32,620 nt of DNA from Myxococcales bacterium (GTDB taxonomy: Bacteria > Myxococcota_A > UBA9042). Positions 17,380 to 25,866 of the stretch are shown piece by piece. The translations under genes were made by a program, and so were the position numbers. The DNA is taken from assembly GCA_009692465.1 (NCBI GenBank), contig SHZD01000044.1:1-32620 (forward strand), written 5' to 3'. Under the pieces are notes generated by a model. It was not told the DNA's origin and did not search any database. It was given only the letters and a program-made list of their open reading frames with translations. Numbering within the stretch: the stretch's first letter is position 1; each line of letters starts with the position of its first letter.

Positions 17380-17535
17380 GTGCGCGACCGCCCACAGCCG
17401 GTGGCTCCCAAGCCGGCGGCCAAAGTCGAGGATTCGGGATGTACTACCGTGGCCGCCAACGGCAATTCGCTGGTGGCGTGGCTACTTTTGGGTCTAGCCG
17501 CCTTGGCGGTCGCCTGGACCCACCGCCGGAGGTAA
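17380..17535 (+). pseudogene. Orphan MYXO-CTERM tail left by the MITE insertion
   Basis: After the MITE edge the open frame encodes a Pro/Ala/Lys linker and then SGCTTVAANGNSLVAWLLLG and a TM helix ending WTHRRR. This is the GC motif, hydrophobic helix and Arg cluster of a MYXO-CTERM sorting signal, without the protein it should anchor. No upstream part was found in 16910-17174. The open frame extends into the MITE (from 17278), but those residues are MITE-derived. The end of this remnant carries the GGAGGT ribosome site of the next gene, whose ATG begins 3 nt after the stop codon, so the two were once an operon. Confidence 0.65.
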
Positions 17536-17538
17536 GCG

Positions 17539-18114
17539 ATGCTTGGTAAATCGAAACTGACTACATTTGCTGCGCTTGTCAGTCTAACCGCAGTCCATGC
17601 CTGTGGCAGCGCCCAAGTGCAAGCGCCGCCCTCAGCGTCCGCCGATTCGCCACGGGTGCTGGCGGCGATTGCCAACTTGCGCAAGGCCGCCATGTCTACC
17701 GATCCCGCCCTGCCCGGCTTGGGGTGGCTGGCCGGCACGTGGGCAACGCGCGACTTGGGCCCGCTGGTGCTGGAGATGTGGCAGCCGGCGCGCGGCGGAG
17801 TCATGCTGGGGCTGGGCCATACGATCAAGGACGGCCACACCGTCGGCGCCGAAGTCCAGCGCATCGTCGCTGGTCCGCCGGTAGCCTTGGTGGCGTTGCC
17901 GGACGGAGCGGCGCAGCCGACGATGTTTCGCCTAGTGGAAAGCACTGCCAATACCGCTAGTTTTGCCGACGCAAACCATGATTTTCCGCAGCAGATTCGC
18001 TATGTTCGGGCCGGCAGCGCGCTGACGGTGACGCTGACTGGCGTGGACAAGGACCAGCCGCGGACAATTATCTATACAATGCGCTGTATTGACGGACCGT
18101 GTGTGGAGCGGTAG
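17539..18114 (+). CDS. Lipoprotein with DUF6265-like domain
   Basis: 191 aa. The lipoprotein signal is MLGKSKLTTFAALVSLTAVHAC. After a Ser/Ala-rich linker the domain begins LGWLAGTWATRD and continues with LEMWQPARGGVMLGLGHT, FRLVESTANTASFADANHDFPQQIRYVRAG and LTVTLTG. This is the order of motifs in DUF6265 (small calycin-like beta-barrel proteins). Function is unknown; an envelope ligand-binding role is plausible. GGAGGT at 17527-17532 gives a strong ribosome site. The gene follows the MYXO-CTERM remnant with almost no gap, so its original promoter may lie beyond the MITE. Confidence 0.75.
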   Translation: MLGKSKLTTFAALVSLTAVHACGSAQVQAPPSASADSPRVLAAIANLRKAAMSTDPALPGLGWLAGTWATRDLGPLVLEMWQPARGGVMLGLGHTIKDGHTVGAEVQRIVAGPPVALVALPDGAAQPTMFRLVESTANTASFADANHDFPQQIRYVRAGSALTVTLTGVDKDQPRTIIYTMRCIDGPCVER

Positions 18115-18136
18115 CTGGCCGTCGACCTCCGAAGGT

Positions 18137-19306
18137 CTAACAACCCTCTGGTTCCTCAACGCCACAGCGATTGCCGACTTTGCTGCATTCGCCGTCGCGC
18201 AGGCACACCAATGACCACCGGCAGTCGGCGGGTTCGCGCGGGGCACATTCGCCGAAAACCACGTAACAGGCGCCAAATAAACGGCAATCGTCAGTGGCTC
18301 GGCAGGCGTGGTCGTCCTTGGGCTCGCAGGCCCCTTCCTTGGCCACGCAGGCGCCGTTTTGGCGGCAGCCGGTGCTGGCCGCGCAGTCGCTGTCGATGGC
18401 GGCCACACATTCAGTGCCATTGCTGTGGCAGCGCCCAAGGTTAGCGCACCAAATGCTGGCTTGACAGTCGGCGTCGCTGGCGGCGATGCACTGGCCCTCG
18501 TACCCTTGACACTCGCCAATCGTGTGGCATAAAGGGCTTGCTGCACAATCGCTTACGCTTGGAGGCGCGGCTTCAGCGGTGCCAGTGCCTGCGACGGCCG
18601 CTTGCTCTTCGGAGTCGATTTGCGCGTCGCTGTCGTCGTCATCCTCGCCGCCTTTGGTCTGCTCTTGGTCTTGCGCATCGTCTGAATCACCGTCCAATTC
18701 GTCCTCGCGGTCGTCATCCGAGCTGACGTCTTCAGAGTCGTCATCATGTGCGGCTTGCCTGTCACGTTCATGCCCTTGGTGACCGAAGGCTTGCGGCTGA
18801 TGTTGCGCAAGCACCACGGTTGGACGATTTCCGCCGGTCACACACGAACCGTCTTGCGCCAGACAGCGGCCTTGGGCGCGACACGCTTCACCGAGTTGGC
18901 AGTCCCCGTGGTGGGCTTGGCAGGAACCATCGACCGCGTGGCAGCGCCCTTCGGCTAGGCATTGCCAACTGCGACTGCATTGGGCGTCCTGACGGGCAGC
19001 GCATTGACCGCGCAGGCGGCCACACAAGCCATCGAGTTCGCAACTGACCTGCGCCGTGCACAAGGCGTCGGTGTCGGCGTCGGCAAAAAGCGCGGGCATC
19101 TTGCCCAGTTTCTCGGATCCTGAATCGGCGCTACCTTCCAAAAATTCCGCATTATTTTGCGATGTTGAACAATGGGTGCCTACGTTGAGTTCAGCCATTT
19201 GGGCGGCAAGCCCTGTGGCAATTTCATCGCTGTGCGCCGGCAGCCACGCCGCCGCGGCTACCACTGCTGCGCTCGCCACCACGACTGTCCCTTTGCTGCT
19301 TGCCAT
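18137..19306 (-). CDS. Exported Cys-rich repeat protein with acidic linker
   Basis: 389 aa. A signal peptide (MASSKGTVVVASAAVVAAAA) is followed by two clusters of Cys-rich repeats (C-x3-4-C-x3-G-x-C-x5-6-C). The first spans about residues 80-160 and the second ~250-389. They flank a highly acidic linker of Asp, Glu and Ser (~185-235). Each repeat resembles small disulfide-knotted modules found in myxobacterial surface proteins. The acidic linker could bind divalent cations. GAGGA 4 nt before the ATG supports the start. Near residue 45 the coding sequence contains a copy of the dispersed repeat (19161-19184), read as ELNVGTHCSTSQ, so an insertion was tolerated in frame. Function is unknown. 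Confidence 0.7.
   Translation of the reverse strand: MASSKGTVVVASAAVVAAAAWLPAHSDEIATGLAAQMAELNVGTHCSTSQNNAEFLEGSADSGSEKLGKMPALFADADTDALCTAQVSCELDGLCGRLRGQCAARQDAQCSRSWQCLAEGRCHAVDGSCQAHHGDCQLGEACRAQGRCLAQDGSCVTGGNRPTVVLAQHQPQAFGHQGHERDRQAAHDDDSEDVSSDDDREDELDGDSDDAQDQEQTKGGEDDDDSDAQIDSEEQAAVAGTGTAEAAPPSVSDCAASPLCHTIGECQGYEGQCIAASDADCQASIWCANLGRCHSNGTECVAAIDSDCAASTGCRQNGACVAKEGACEPKDDHACRATDDCRLFGACYVVFGECAPREPADCRWSLVCLRDGECSKVGNRCGVEEPEGC
19161..19184. repeat. Transposon-end-like repeat inside a coding sequence
   Basis: GATGTTGAACAATGGGTGCC followed by TACG matches the dispersed family core (GTTG..NAATGGGTGCSTAC). It closely resembles the copy at 22396-22420. It lies within the N-terminal part of the Cys-rich protein gene and is read through in frame. 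Confidence 0.6.
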
Positions 19307-19609
19307 AACGTCCTCACTTGATTCGATTGTTTGCCGCGCCGGTGCCGCTGCCTGTCCAGCGAGCGAGCTGCGGATACGTGCAGCTTATGCAAAGGTGTGC
19401 AAGGGGCGTGCCAACGGCGAGGCCTTTTCAATACTCTGATTTGTAACCGACTATTGACGAATCGCCGCCGAAACAGTCTACGAAATAAAGTATAATTCTA
19501 TAAATACCAGCATTGGCGGAACCTGAGTGAGCCAAGGCCACTGCGGCGGCTCCGGCGCGCGACTTGCATTTCGTCCCTGCACCGCGCCCAATGGCGGTGG
19601 AGGTTTGGC
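19307..19609. promoter_or_regulatory. Divergent promoter region
   Basis: This 303-bp gap separates two divergent genes for exported proteins. An A/T-rich stretch includes TATAAT at about 19490-19495 on the plus strand. TTGACG lies upstream near 19454, but about 31 nt away, too far for a standard pair, so only the -10 box is plausible. GTGGAGGT just before 19610 is a strong ribosome site. No repeat was recognised here. Confidence 0.35.
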
Positions 19610-22189
19610 ATGTACAGGCAGGTTCGTCGATTCATTACAGTAGTTTGGCTGGTCATCAGCACAGTCTTGTTCGCAGGTTGCGGCAGTCCACCGGCAGTCG
19701 GCGCGCCAGCCGTGGATGCGGCCCCAGACGCGGTCGAAGCGGTTTCTGTAGGGCGCGCTGACACCGGGATCGCCGCTGACACCCCCACCGCTCCCGAAAC
19801 GGAACCACTAGACCCATTGCCAACTGGAACGCCGCCAACCGCTGAATTTGCTCGTTTTTGCCAAACCGGCGCTTGGCAAGATTGGGCCAAGGCCACCACG
19901 ATCGGCAAGCTGACGGGCCCGTTTAAGGGCGCATTGGAGGCGCTGGGCGGCGGCACCCCGTTTGTCAAAGGCACGCTGGAGACGATGAAATTTGTGCCGG
20001 ACCAGCCGTTTCACCTCAAACAAATCCGCGCGCATTTTTCCAAAGGTTCCGGCAAGGTGCGCTTGCGGGTTACCCGCACTCTGGGCCGAACGTATCCGGC
20101 GGCCTTTCCCAAACCGCTGCAGACAGCGGAGGACGTCATCCCGCCGATTGAAGCGGAGGTCACCGGCAGTGCCGACCAGTGGCAGACGTTTGAGGTGGTC
20201 GGTGCGCCGGCATATTTGCTGCCCACCCACCACTACATGTTGATTTACGAGCACTTGGCCCAAGGGCCGGCGCTGGCAATCGAGACGGTGCCGACCGGTG
20301 AGTACTCGCGGGCGCTGTTGTTTATGCCCACCTCGATCGAAGCCTACGGTCTAGGAGACGGCAAAGAAACGTGGAATTACCGGCTTGAGGCGGTGGGCGA
20401 TACGTTTTGCCAGTGGAAAGAGCCCGAGCATTGGTTTGGGCGCAGCAATCCATTTGGCACCGTCAACAGCAGTCAAGTCGCGGTGGCGGATCTGAACGGC
20501 GATGGCCAAGATGACGTCATTCTCAATGCGGCGACGGCGCTGCCGACGGGGACGTTTTCGATTCCGTTGGCGTACTTGGGTACGGGCAAGGGTCAGTTTG
20601 CGGCGGCAACCCCTAATTCGTTGGCCCAAGCCTTGGGTGCCAGTTTTGCGCTGTTTGGCGACATCGACAACGACGGCGATACCGATGCGCTGACTTTTCC
20701 GTATGTTACACGCGACGGCGACGGCGATGGCCATCCCGTTCCCGGCGATGACTGCGACGATACCGATCCCAAAGTTTTTGCCGGCGCCAAGGAAATCACC
20801 AACGGCAAAGACGACGACTGCGACGGCAAAGTCGACACTGGCGACATCGCGACGGACGCCGACAGCGACGGGTTGGCCCCCAAAGACGGCGACTGCGACG
20901 ACACCCGCTCCGATGTCAGCAAAGGCAAACCAGAATTACCCGACGGCCGCGACAATGACTGCGATGGACAGGTCGACGAAGACTTTCACAATCGAATCTG
21001 GACCAATGACGGCAAGGCAAGCTTCACGGTGGTGGCCAATAGCGGCATTGAAGCGATGGATCCCAGCACCGCTGCTGCATTTTCTGACGCCAATGCCGAC
21101 GGCAAACTCGACGTCTACTGGGGCAATTGGCTGGTGCACTACCCTGACCACCCTTCGGTGCAAGACCGCTATTTTACTGGCAAAGGCGACGGCACGTTCA
21201 GCGACGCCATGCAAGCGGCAGGGCTTGTGCTCGGCAAACCCCTGTCGTGCTACGGCGTCGTGTGGTGCGACTACAACAACGACGGCGCTCAGGACTTGTA
21301 TGTCAGCAATTATCACTTGTATCCCAACCAGTTGTGGCAAAACGACGGCAAAGGCGCGTTTACCGACGTGGCGCCACTGGTCGGCTTAGACAAGGACGAC
21401 ATCGCGCCGCCAGCGGACCTCAAATCCCAAGGCCTGACCGCTGGCCACAGCTACGGCGCCGATTTTGGCGACTTCGACAACGACGGCGACATGGACGTGT
21501 TTGTGTGCAATCTGGCGCATCCGCGCACGCAACCATGGTCAGATACTAGCGTTTTGGGCCTCAATTTAGGTCCACCGGGCTTTCAGTTCCAGATTGTCAG
21601 TAAACAGTTCGGCATCGAATACGACGAAGGCGACATCAACGCCGCGTGGGGCGACTACGACAACGACGGCGACTTGGACTTGGTCATCGCCGGGGTCTAC
21701 ACCGGTCACTTCACGCGACTGTACCGCAACGACGGTGACAGCGGCTTTACCGACATCACATTTGAGGCCCACGCCGCTTTGCACCAAGCCAGCCGAGTGG
21801 TGTGGTGGGACGCCGACCGCGATGGTGACCTCGATTTGTTGTTTGCCAGCACCACCGAGGCGCCGCACGTGTGGCTGTTGACCAATCGCAAAGGTACCCA
21901 GCGGCGGTGGGTGCAGTTTGAGCTGCAAGGCACCATTTCTACACGCGATGCGGTCGGTGCGCGCCTGTTTGTGCAGTCCGGCGAAATTACCCGAATGCGC
22001 GACGTGCGGCTCGGCGGCGGCCATTGGAATGTGCAGCCGCCCAAGACCCTGCATGTCGGTCTGGGCGACGGCGAAGTGGACAGCGTCAAAGTCCGGTGGT
22101 TGACGGGAAAAACGGAGCAGTTTAGCGGTGCTAGCTGGGGGAAACGCTGGCTTTTGGTCGAGGGCAAGGGCGTGGCGGCGGCGCTGTGA
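19610..22189 (+). CDS. Lipoprotein with FG-GAP/VCBS repeats, MopE-like motifs and ASPIC/UnbV domain
   Basis: 859 aa. The lipoprotein signal ends in LFAGC (Cys ~24). Residues ~80-270 form a beta-rich domain of unknown family with the core WQTFEVVGAPAYLL. Seven Ca-binding-like loops of FG-GAP type follow (DLNGDGQDD, DIDNDGDTD, DANADGKLD, DYNNDGAQD, DFDNDGDMD, DYDNDGDLD, DADRDGDLD), which would form a beta-propeller. Two MopE-like metal-binding motifs are inserted early (DDCDDTDP ... DDDCDGKVD and GDCDDTRSD ... DNDCDGQVD). The C-terminal ~75 residues (DAVGARLFVQSG ... RLGGGHWNVQPP ... LGDGEVDSVKVRW) match ASPIC/UnbV. It should be anchored in the outer membrane with a calcium-dependent extracellular propeller. 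The binding partner is unknown. Confidence 0.87.
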   Translation: MYRQVRRFITVVWLVISTVLFAGCGSPPAVGAPAVDAAPDAVEAVSVGRADTGIAADTPTAPETEPLDPLPTGTPPTAEFARFCQTGAWQDWAKATTIGKLTGPFKGALEALGGGTPFVKGTLETMKFVPDQPFHLKQIRAHFSKGSGKVRLRVTRTLGRTYPAAFPKPLQTAEDVIPPIEAEVTGSADQWQTFEVVGAPAYLLPTHHYMLIYEHLAQGPALAIETVPTGEYSRALLFMPTSIEAYGLGDGKETWNYRLEAVGDTFCQWKEPEHWFGRSNPFGTVNSSQVAVADLNGDGQDDVILNAATALPTGTFSIPLAYLGTGKGQFAAATPNSLAQALGASFALFGDIDNDGDTDALTFPYVTRDGDGDGHPVPGDDCDDTDPKVFAGAKEITNGKDDDCDGKVDTGDIATDADSDGLAPKDGDCDDTRSDVSKGKPELPDGRDNDCDGQVDEDFHNRIWTNDGKASFTVVANSGIEAMDPSTAAAFSDANADGKLDVYWGNWLVHYPDHPSVQDRYFTGKGDGTFSDAMQAAGLVLGKPLSCYGVVWCDYNNDGAQDLYVSNYHLYPNQLWQNDGKGAFTDVAPLVGLDKDDIAPPADLKSQGLTAGHSYGADFGDFDNDGDMDVFVCNLAHPRTQPWSDTSVLGLNLGPPGFQFQIVSKQFGIEYDEGDINAAWGDYDNDGDLDLVIAGVYTGHFTRLYRNDGDSGFTDITFEAHAALHQASRVVWWDADRDGDLDLLFASTTEAPHVWLLTNRKGTQRRWVQFELQGTISTRDAVGARLFVQSGEITRMRDVRLGGGHWNVQPPKTLHVGLGDGEVDSVKVRWLTGKTEQFSGASWGKRWLLVEGKGVAAAL

Positions 22190-22199
22190 CTTCTGGCGT

Positions 22200-22420
22200 G
22201 TGCCCGAACCGGAAATTTTCGCGTCCGACGGATGTTCGCTACTAGTTTTAGTATGTTGTTAAATGGGTGCGTACCTACTTTTGGGCGCACGCTGGCTTGG
22301 AGCCCAAGGGGTCCGCGCCGGATCCGCCCAGCCAAATCCGATGGATGCCCGAAACGGAAAAATTCACGTTCGGCGGATTTTCGCTAATAATCTTGGCGTG
22401 TTGTTCAATGGGTGCCTACG
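22200..22420. repeat. Two direct copies of a ~145-bp unit carrying the transposon-end-like core
   Basis: Two segments begin GCCCGAAxCGGAAA (near 22203 and 22346) and continue through a TTCGCTA block to the cores at 22252-22274 (TATGTTGTTAAATGGGTGCG) and 22396-22420 (GTGTTGTTCAATGGGTGCC). The cores match the dispersed family. The second core contains the TGA stop of rarA (22405-22407). The 215-bp gap between the FG-GAP gene and rarA is almost all repeat. Confidence 0.7.
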
Positions 22421-23706
22421 TTCTTTTCGCGCTTTGCGGCCCATTGCGCCAGCCGTTCAGCGATGTCTCGCTCCAACCCGCGGCCCGCGGGCCGATAAAA
22501 CTGAGCGCGCGGCATCTGGTCGGGAAAGTAATTTTGGCCCGCAAAACCGTGCGCTTCGTCGTGGTCATACCGGTAGCCATCGCCGTAGCCGAGGTCGGCC
22601 ATCATCGCCGTCGGAGCGTTCAGGCTATGCAACGGCGGGGCCAACGAGCCCGTAGAGCGCGCCGCCGTCATCGCCTCGTTGTGTGCCACGTAACAGGCGT
22701 TCGACTTGGGGGCGGTCGCCAGATAAATCAGCGCCTCGGCCAAGGCCAGTTCACCTTCGGGGCTGCCCAAGCGCTCGTAGGCCTGCCACGCCGCGATACA
22801 CAGCGGCAGCGCTTGCGGGCTGGCCAGACCGATGTCTTCGACGGCCATTCGCGTCAGGCGACGGGCCAGGTGGCGCGGTTCCTCTCCGGCGTCCAACATT
22901 CGGCAAAACCAGTACAAAGCAGCGTCAACGTCCGATCCCCGCACGGCTTTGTGCAGCGCACTAAACAGGTTGTAGTGCGCCTCGCCCTGCTTGTCGTAGA
23001 TCGGCCGCCGCCGCTGGATGTGGCGCAGCATCGTTTGGCTGTCGAGTTGGCTCCCTTCTGGCATTTGAGCGCACAGTTGCTCGACCAAATTGAGCGCATA
23101 GCGACCGTCGCCATCGGCCAGACTCACCAGCTGCGCGCGCGCCTGCGTGTCCAGTGGCAATGGCCGACCCAGCGCGGTCTGGGCACGCGTGAGCAAGGTG
23201 TCTAAAGCGGCAATGTCGAGGCGGCGCAACACAAACACCGCACAGCGGGACAGCAACGCCGCGTTGAGCTCAAACGACGGGTTTTCGGTAGTAGCACCGA
23301 CTAGGGCCACTAGACCGCTTTCCACGTGGGGCAGCAACGCATCCTGCTGAGCCTTGTTAAAGCGATGAATTTCATCAACAAACAACAGCGTGCGCTGACC
23401 GACGGTGGCGGATCGCTGCGCCTCTTCAAAGACCTTGCGCAAATCGGCGACGCCCGCCATCACCGCCGACAACTGCACGAACTGCTGACCGCCACCTACC
23501 GCCAACAACCGCGCCAGCGTGGTCTTACCGCAACCGGGCGGGCCCCATAAAATCAGTGATGTCACAGCTTTGCGGTCGTGCATCAAGCGCAACGGCGCGC
23601 CTTCGCCGACCAAGTGGTCCTGACCGACGACGTCGCTTAGCCGCTGCGGCCGCAAGAGATCGGCGAGCGGGCGCGGCAAGGTGGAGGTAAAAAGTCCCAA
23701 GGCCAT
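22405..23706 (-). CDS. rarA: Replication-associated recombination protein A (RarA/MgsA AAA ATPase)
   Basis: 433 aa. The N-terminal PLADLLRPQRLSDVVGQDHL is typical of the family. Walker A is GPPGCGKTTLARLL (~56-69) and Walker B is LLFVDEIHRFNKAQQDALLP. GATTENPSFELNAALLSRC is sensor 1 with the arginine finger. The C-terminal half has RRPIYDKQGEAHYNLFSALHK and the oligomerisation region DVDAALYW, with MLDAGEEPRHLARRL. It acts at stalled replication forks with SSB. The ATG at 23706 lacks a clear RBS, because a dispersed repeat begins about 11 bp upstream. At the other end, the last residues NVGTH and the stop are encoded by another repeat. Confidence 0.93.
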   Translation of the reverse strand: MALGLFTSTLPRPLADLLRPQRLSDVVGQDHLVGEGAPLRLMHDRKAVTSLILWGPPGCGKTTLARLLAVGGGQQFVQLSAVMAGVADLRKVFEEAQRSATVGQRTLLFVDEIHRFNKAQQDALLPHVESGLVALVGATTENPSFELNAALLSRCAVFVLRRLDIAALDTLLTRAQTALGRPLPLDTQARAQLVSLADGDGRYALNLVEQLCAQMPEGSQLDSQTMLRHIQRRRPIYDKQGEAHYNLFSALHKAVRGSDVDAALYWFCRMLDAGEEPRHLARRLTRMAVEDIGLASPQALPLCIAAWQAYERLGSPEGELALAEALIYLATAPKSNACYVAHNEAMTAARSTGSLAPPLHSLNAPTAMMADLGYGDGYRYDHDEAHGFAGQNYFPDQMPRAQFYRPAGRGLERDIAERLAQWAAKREKNVGTH

Positions 23707-23717
23707 CGCAGGTTAGG

Positions 23718-23850
23718 GCTCGTGAATGAATAACTAGATCGATCCGCGATTGGAACGGAGCGTACAGGCGGCTTGCCTAGCCGTGAGTTAGCGACCCACT
23801 AAACAAGCAGCGGGCGGAAGTGCAAAATCGACTTGGTATTGCGCGGGCCC
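23718..23850. repeat. 133-bp dispersed structured repeat, copy 2
   Basis: It begins GCTCGTGAATGAATAACT and ends GCGCGGGCCC. It is the same length and largely the same sequence as 31930-32062; a diverged partial copy lies at 149-230. Internal hairpins are CGGCT-TGCCT-AGCCG and a distal arm GTGCAAAATC / GGTATTGCGC that keeps most pairs with wobbles. It fills the 149-bp gap between the minus-strand fibrinogen-like gene and rarA and replaces the normal leader of rarA. Confidence 0.75.
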
Positions 23851-23855
23851 CAAGG

Positions 23856-25568
23856 CTATCGAACCCAAACCTGACCCCACGCTTGAGAGTTGCACCAGCC
23901 GCGGTGAAACGGCGCATGTGGGCTGCTATGGGCGCCCAAATCGGTGCCGTCCTCTTTGCAACCGCCGGTGTTGCCGTAGCCGAAGGCCCAGCCGTAGGCG
24001 GGGGTGTCGTTGCTGTTCCAGTGAAAACCCTGCTTCCAAGTGGGCGAAGTCCCGTAGTTGATGGTCCACGCGTGGCACGATGACGCTTGGACTTGGGTTT
24101 GACTCTGGTTCATCTTGTACGCGCAGTCGGCGCGATGAAAAATCTCGGCGCCCAACAGTCCGGTGCCATTGCCCGGCGTCGTCACCCAGTAACCGATGGC
24201 CGTGCTGCCGGGGGTGCGCAACGCGCTGATGGTGGCGTCGCTGAACTTGGACAACACGCTGCTGCCGGGTTGGCCGGGAGAGGTCGGGGTCGGCGGGTAC
24301 TCGCCGCTGCGATCGGGCGTAGTCAAGTCGGTGCTGATGCCGGCCGCCATTACCAATGTCCAGCCGCCGCCGTGGCTGACCATGTCGCAATAGGCCTGAA
24401 ATGCTGGGCCAGAAGCGATTTTGAGCCAGTAGGCGCCACTTTTGGCGCTCGGCTGCTTCTTGAGGATATCCATACAGTTGACCGCAGGATTGCTGGCAGT
24501 ACCAAATTCCTGCAAATTGGCCAACGGAAACCACACCACGCCATCGCAAATCAGCAACTGCTTAGTTTTAGTGTTGAAATAGGTCAACCCGGTGCTGGCG
24601 GCTTCGCACTTGGCCGGCTCGGCATCGGCCAACTGGTAGCGAAAGTTCAGGGCCATGTTTTTGGCAAAGTCGAGATTTCCGCCCAAAGCACCACCGGCGG
24701 CGAGAGTTTGACCTTTGGTCCACGTGTTGGCGTCGGCCAGCTTGGCCAACCCCGCGCTCGATGGTGGATCGACCAGATCGGCAAAACTGCCGCTCGCCGC
24801 CACTTTGGCCAATTTGCCGGCTGTAATGAGATCCCCAATGGCCTTCGCATCCAGTTCGCTGGCGCCTACGCAGCCTGTACATTGCAAATCCTTTGCAATA
24901 TTAGCAAGTTTGGCGACGACGGCTTCTTCAGCACTTTCTGCGATGGTGGCAAGCTTGGCGACGTCGGCCAGTTTGGCGGTGTTGGCGGCGAGCGCGAAAT
25001 TGGCGGGACCGCCAGCGCTGTCCGAGCCAGCCCACAGGAACGAGACGTGATTGGCACCGACCGCGCCGAGCGCAATTTTTTCACCGCTGATGGCGCTTTT
25101 GGCGATATCGTCGTTGCCGACGCAACCGCTGCATTGCACATCTTGGGCGGATTGCGCCACGAGCGCCGCAACCGCAAATGGAACCCGGCGCAGAATTTGG
25201 CGCGGTAACTCGGGATCGCCGGAAACTGTGACGCCGACGTAGACTGGCTTGGTGGCGGCAAAAACGCCGCTGTCGAGTTTGGCGGCGTCAGTGCCGATGG
25301 CGGTCGAAAACAGGCCTTGCTGCACTTGAACCGCCAAGAACAGCTCTTTGTGCAACAGGTTGCCGCCGATGGCTTGGTCGTAGAACGCGATGCCCATCGG
25401 ATAGGGTCCGTCGGACACGGGCGCGCCGTTGGTAGTGCTGATGCGGCCCTGCACCGCTAGTTCGATCGGCTCGGATAGGGCCAACTTGCTGTAGCTCAAG
25501 GCCAAAATCGCCAGAACGAAGCTAGACTTGCGGTAGCGGCGAAGGTGCGTCGAGCGGGCGGTGGTCAT
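23856..25568 (-). CDS. Exported fibrinogen-like YCDxxxxGGGW protein
   Basis: 570 aa. The frame is open to 25709, but the ATG at 25568 follows GAGG on the minus strand and starts the basic N-region of a signal peptide (SSFVLAILALSYSKLALS). The N-domain (~35-160) is the one shared with the genes at 13522 and 25867, ending in VQCSGCVG. A second CTGC motif follows after Ala-rich segments (LAKLADVAKLATIAES), probably helical. The C-terminal ~207 residues form a fibrinogen-related domain: NCMDILKK, SGAYWLK, and YCDMVSHGGGWTLVM at ~393-407, with several later Cys pairs. Such domains bind glycans or proteins; here it would act outside the cell. It is divergent from the paralogue at 25867 and shares its promoter region. 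Confidence 0.82.
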   Translation of the reverse strand: MTTARSTHLRRYRKSSFVLAILALSYSKLALSEPIELAVQGRISTTNGAPVSDGPYPMGIAFYDQAIGGNLLHKELFLAVQVQQGLFSTAIGTDAAKLDSGVFAATKPVYVGVTVSGDPELPRQILRRVPFAVAALVAQSAQDVQCSGCVGNDDIAKSAISGEKIALGAVGANHVSFLWAGSDSAGGPANFALAANTAKLADVAKLATIAESAEEAVVAKLANIAKDLQCTGCVGASELDAKAIGDLITAGKLAKVAASGSFADLVDPPSSAGLAKLADANTWTKGQTLAAGGALGGNLDFAKNMALNFRYQLADAEPAKCEAASTGLTYFNTKTKQLLICDGVVWFPLANLQEFGTASNPAVNCMDILKKQPSAKSGAYWLKIASGPAFQAYCDMVSHGGGWTLVMAAGISTDLTTPDRSGEYPPTPTSPGQPGSSVLSKFSDATISALRTPGSTAIGYWVTTPGNGTGLLGAEIFHRADCAYKMNQSQTQVQASSCHAWTINYGTSPTWKQGFHWNSNDTPAYGWAFGYGNTGGCKEDGTDLGAHSSPHAPFHRGWCNSQAWGQVWVR

Positions 25569-25713
25569 GGGAAACCTCGGTGGCGCAAGGGCGCGGGCAA
25601 CGCGTACAGCGTGCGCGCGGCTCGGCTTGGCGTCAAGGCGGGTTCGCTTCCAGGATTCCCCATCGAAATTCTCCGCGGCCCCCGATTTGGGATGCAGATC
25701 AAGGAACAAGGAG

Positions 25714-25757
25714 CTTTTCTGTCAGGGGCGTACTCTCGTACGTCCCTGACAGAAAAG
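25714..25757. promoter_or_regulatory. 44-bp near-perfect palindrome between two divergent fibrinogen-like genes
   Basis: CTTTTCTGTCAGGGGCGTAC (25714-25733) pairs with 25738-25757 over a TCTC loop: 20 positions, 19 Watson-Crick and one G-T wobble. It lies almost midway in the 298-bp gap between start codons at 25568 and 25867. A terminator is unlikely there because both genes read away from it. A shared operator, a cruciform or a repeat element fits better. The rest of the gap shows no clear promoter. Confidence 0.7.
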
Positions 25758-25866
25758 TGACGCAGTGACGCCGAGCTGCGCCCAAAGCGGGGGATCGCGG
25801 GCTTGCGTGAAGCCCGCACAACGCCGACACTACCGCCTCGGCCGTCGCCGCTCAATCGGAGTCCCC

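Noticed and set aside
22267-23205. Long plus-strand frame across rarA
   Set aside because: It lies antisense to the clearly conserved rarA frame and shows only its mirror composition.
24087-25208. 373-codon plus-strand frame
   Set aside because: Antisense shadow of the fibrinogen-like gene.
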